Source: Acidimicrobiia bacterium
GTDB lineage: Bacteria; Actinomycetota; Acidimicrobiia; Spongiisociales; ZC4RG35
Direction of reading: 5' to 3'
Assembly: GCA_028284765.1 (NCBI GenBank)
Contig: JANQRA010000002.1
Coordinates: 367,832 to 431,831 of the forward strand
Length of the DNA stretch: 64,000 nucleotides
In this document: in pieces, positions 63,354 to 64,000 of the stretch
How the letters are laid out: each line of letters starts with the position of its first letter
How positions within the stretch are numbered: position 1 is the stretch's first letter
Position numbers and translations under genes: made by a program
Notes under the pieces: generated by a model
Database searches by the model: none
Told to the model about the DNA's origin: nothing
Seen by the model: only the letters and a program-made list of their open reading frames with translations

Positions 63354-64000
63354 TCACGCTGCGAGTCGGCTCATGAGTCGAGCCAATCCATCGTGGGTGA
63401 GAGACTGTGGCCCATCGCTGAGCGCTTGATCAGGGTCCGGATGCACTTCGACCATCAGGCCATGCGCGCCGGCGCCCACAGCTGCCATGGCAAGTGGATG
63501 TACCAGATCCCGATCACCAGCCGCATGCGACGGGTCGACGATCACTGGAAGATGTGAGCGTCGCTGAAGAACTGGGACCGCGGTTACATCGAGCGTGTTG
63601 CGAGCAGCCGTTTCGAAGGTCCGAATCCCACGCTCACACAAGATCACCCGCTGATTTCCGCCGGCCAGGATGTATTCCGCAGCCTGTAGAAGCTCGTCGA
63701 TCGATGCGCTGAGCCCGCGTTTCAGCAACACGGGCTTGTTCACCAATCCCACCTCGGACAGAAGCGCGAAGTTCTGCATGTTTCGGGCACCAATCTGGAG
63801 GACGTCGACCATGTCGGCCATTCGCTCCACATGTTCCGGTGCCCCCACCTCGGTAACCACAGGTAGGTCGTAAATACGGCCGGCCTCCGCCAGAAGCTCC
63901 ACGCCTTCCCACCCCAGACCTTGAAAGCTGTACGGACTGGTCCGTGGTTTGAAACAGCCACCCCTCAGCACATTTGCCCCCGATTCTTTGACTACTCGGG
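63354..64000 (-). CDS. 3-deoxy-7-phosphoheptulonate synthase (5' end beyond window)
   Basis: First enzyme of the shikimate pathway, condensing phosphoenolpyruvate and erythrose-4-phosphate. The C-terminal 215 or so residues are present, and the frame stays open to the right edge ([19 protein letters not shown]). The motifs are [76 protein letters not shown] and [20 protein letters not shown], those of the AroF/AroA(beta)-type DAHP synthase. The end lies 18 bp from the paa palindrome. A shared regulator is not suggested by this. Confidence 0.93.
   Translation of the reverse strand, partial: RVVKESGANVLRGGCFKPRTSPYSFQGLGWEGVELLAEAGRIYDLPVVTEVGAPEHVERMADMVDVLQIGARNMQNFALLSEVGLVNKPVLLKRGLSASIDELLQAAEYILAGGNQRVILCERGIRTFETAARNTLDVTAVPVLQRRSHLPVIVDPSHAAGDRDLVHPLAMAAVGAGAHGLMVEVHPDPDQALSDGPQSLTHDGLARLMSRLAA

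Overview
The window is a dense, roughly 60% GC bacterial chromosome segment. It is almost certainly from an actinobacterium, and probably from class Acidimicrobiia or a close relative. Supporting signs are the actinobacterial-type DapD, the block mfd–PPIase–mazG–eno–ftsB–DUF501–ppx–tRNA-Leu, a nickel superoxide dismutase with its S26-type protease, a decayed DUF222 (13E12-type) gene, GatCAB amidotransferase, many GTG/TTG starts, and several lipoproteins with Thr/Ser-rich linkers. No rRNA genes, CRISPR arrays, insertion sequences or prophage genes are visible. Genes are packed with 1–8 nt stop/start overlaps. Many first genes of transcription units have a TANNNT-like -10 only 6–9 nt before the start codon, which suggests widespread leaderless mRNAs.

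Layout. 1–5.3 kb: end of a Thr-rich exported protein, then (minus strand) gatC–gatA–gatB–pyk–orphan gene, preceded by dapE. 6.3–7.7 kb: dapD and a small anchored protein, divergent from dapE. 7.7–12.7 kb: cysteine desulfurase–mnmA–methyltransferase–ligA operon. 12.7–16.6 kb: SRPBCC protein, enoyl-CoA hydratase and a GNAT/acyl-CoA-synthetase-like protein acetyltransferase. 17–26.7 kb: nucleoside-kinase-like NTPase, tRNA-Leu(TAA) and the ppx/eno/mazG/mfd block. 26.8–32.6 kb: ion channel, then rplY–pth–glpK–pgsA–epimerase and an alpha/beta hydrolase. 32.6–36.7 kb: pgl, lipoprotein hydrolase, membrane protein, DNA glycosylase, half-size flavoprotein and a broken DUF222 gene. 36.7–40.1 kb: deoC followed by a full-length and a half-length aldehyde dehydrogenase. 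40.1–48.4 kb: lipoproteins, EamA transporter, metG, sodN, a fused protease–glycosylase, an ACT protein, a DUF3048 protein and an amidase. 48.4–53.9 kb: korAB, then argG–argH. 53.9–59 kb: a membrane-anchored sigma-factor fusion, an MFS transporter, an anchored protein and an ArsR/SRPBCC-VOC pair. 59–64 kb: the phenylacetate operon paaABCDE–tetR under a perfect 20-bp palindrome, then a DAHP synthase cut by the window end.

The most unusual observations are four. (1) A 29-bp G/C-tract repeat occurs identically in two operons. Each copy lies inside an unannotated 32–35-codon mini-ORF that bridges two genes through ATGA/GTGA overlaps at both ends, and both mini-ORFs encode GGLRGVVPP in the same frame. 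The flanking direct repeats suggest insertion at stop/start junctions that kept translational coupling. (2) A single ORF fuses a SodX-like protease to an AlkA-like DNA glycosylase. It is divergent from a nickel SOD whose normally proline-containing Ni hook reads HCDLYCG. (3) An ECF sigma factor is fused to a zinc-finger anti-sigma module, a membrane helix and external Ig-like domains. (4) A 22-bp perfect hairpin lies between two convergent genes.
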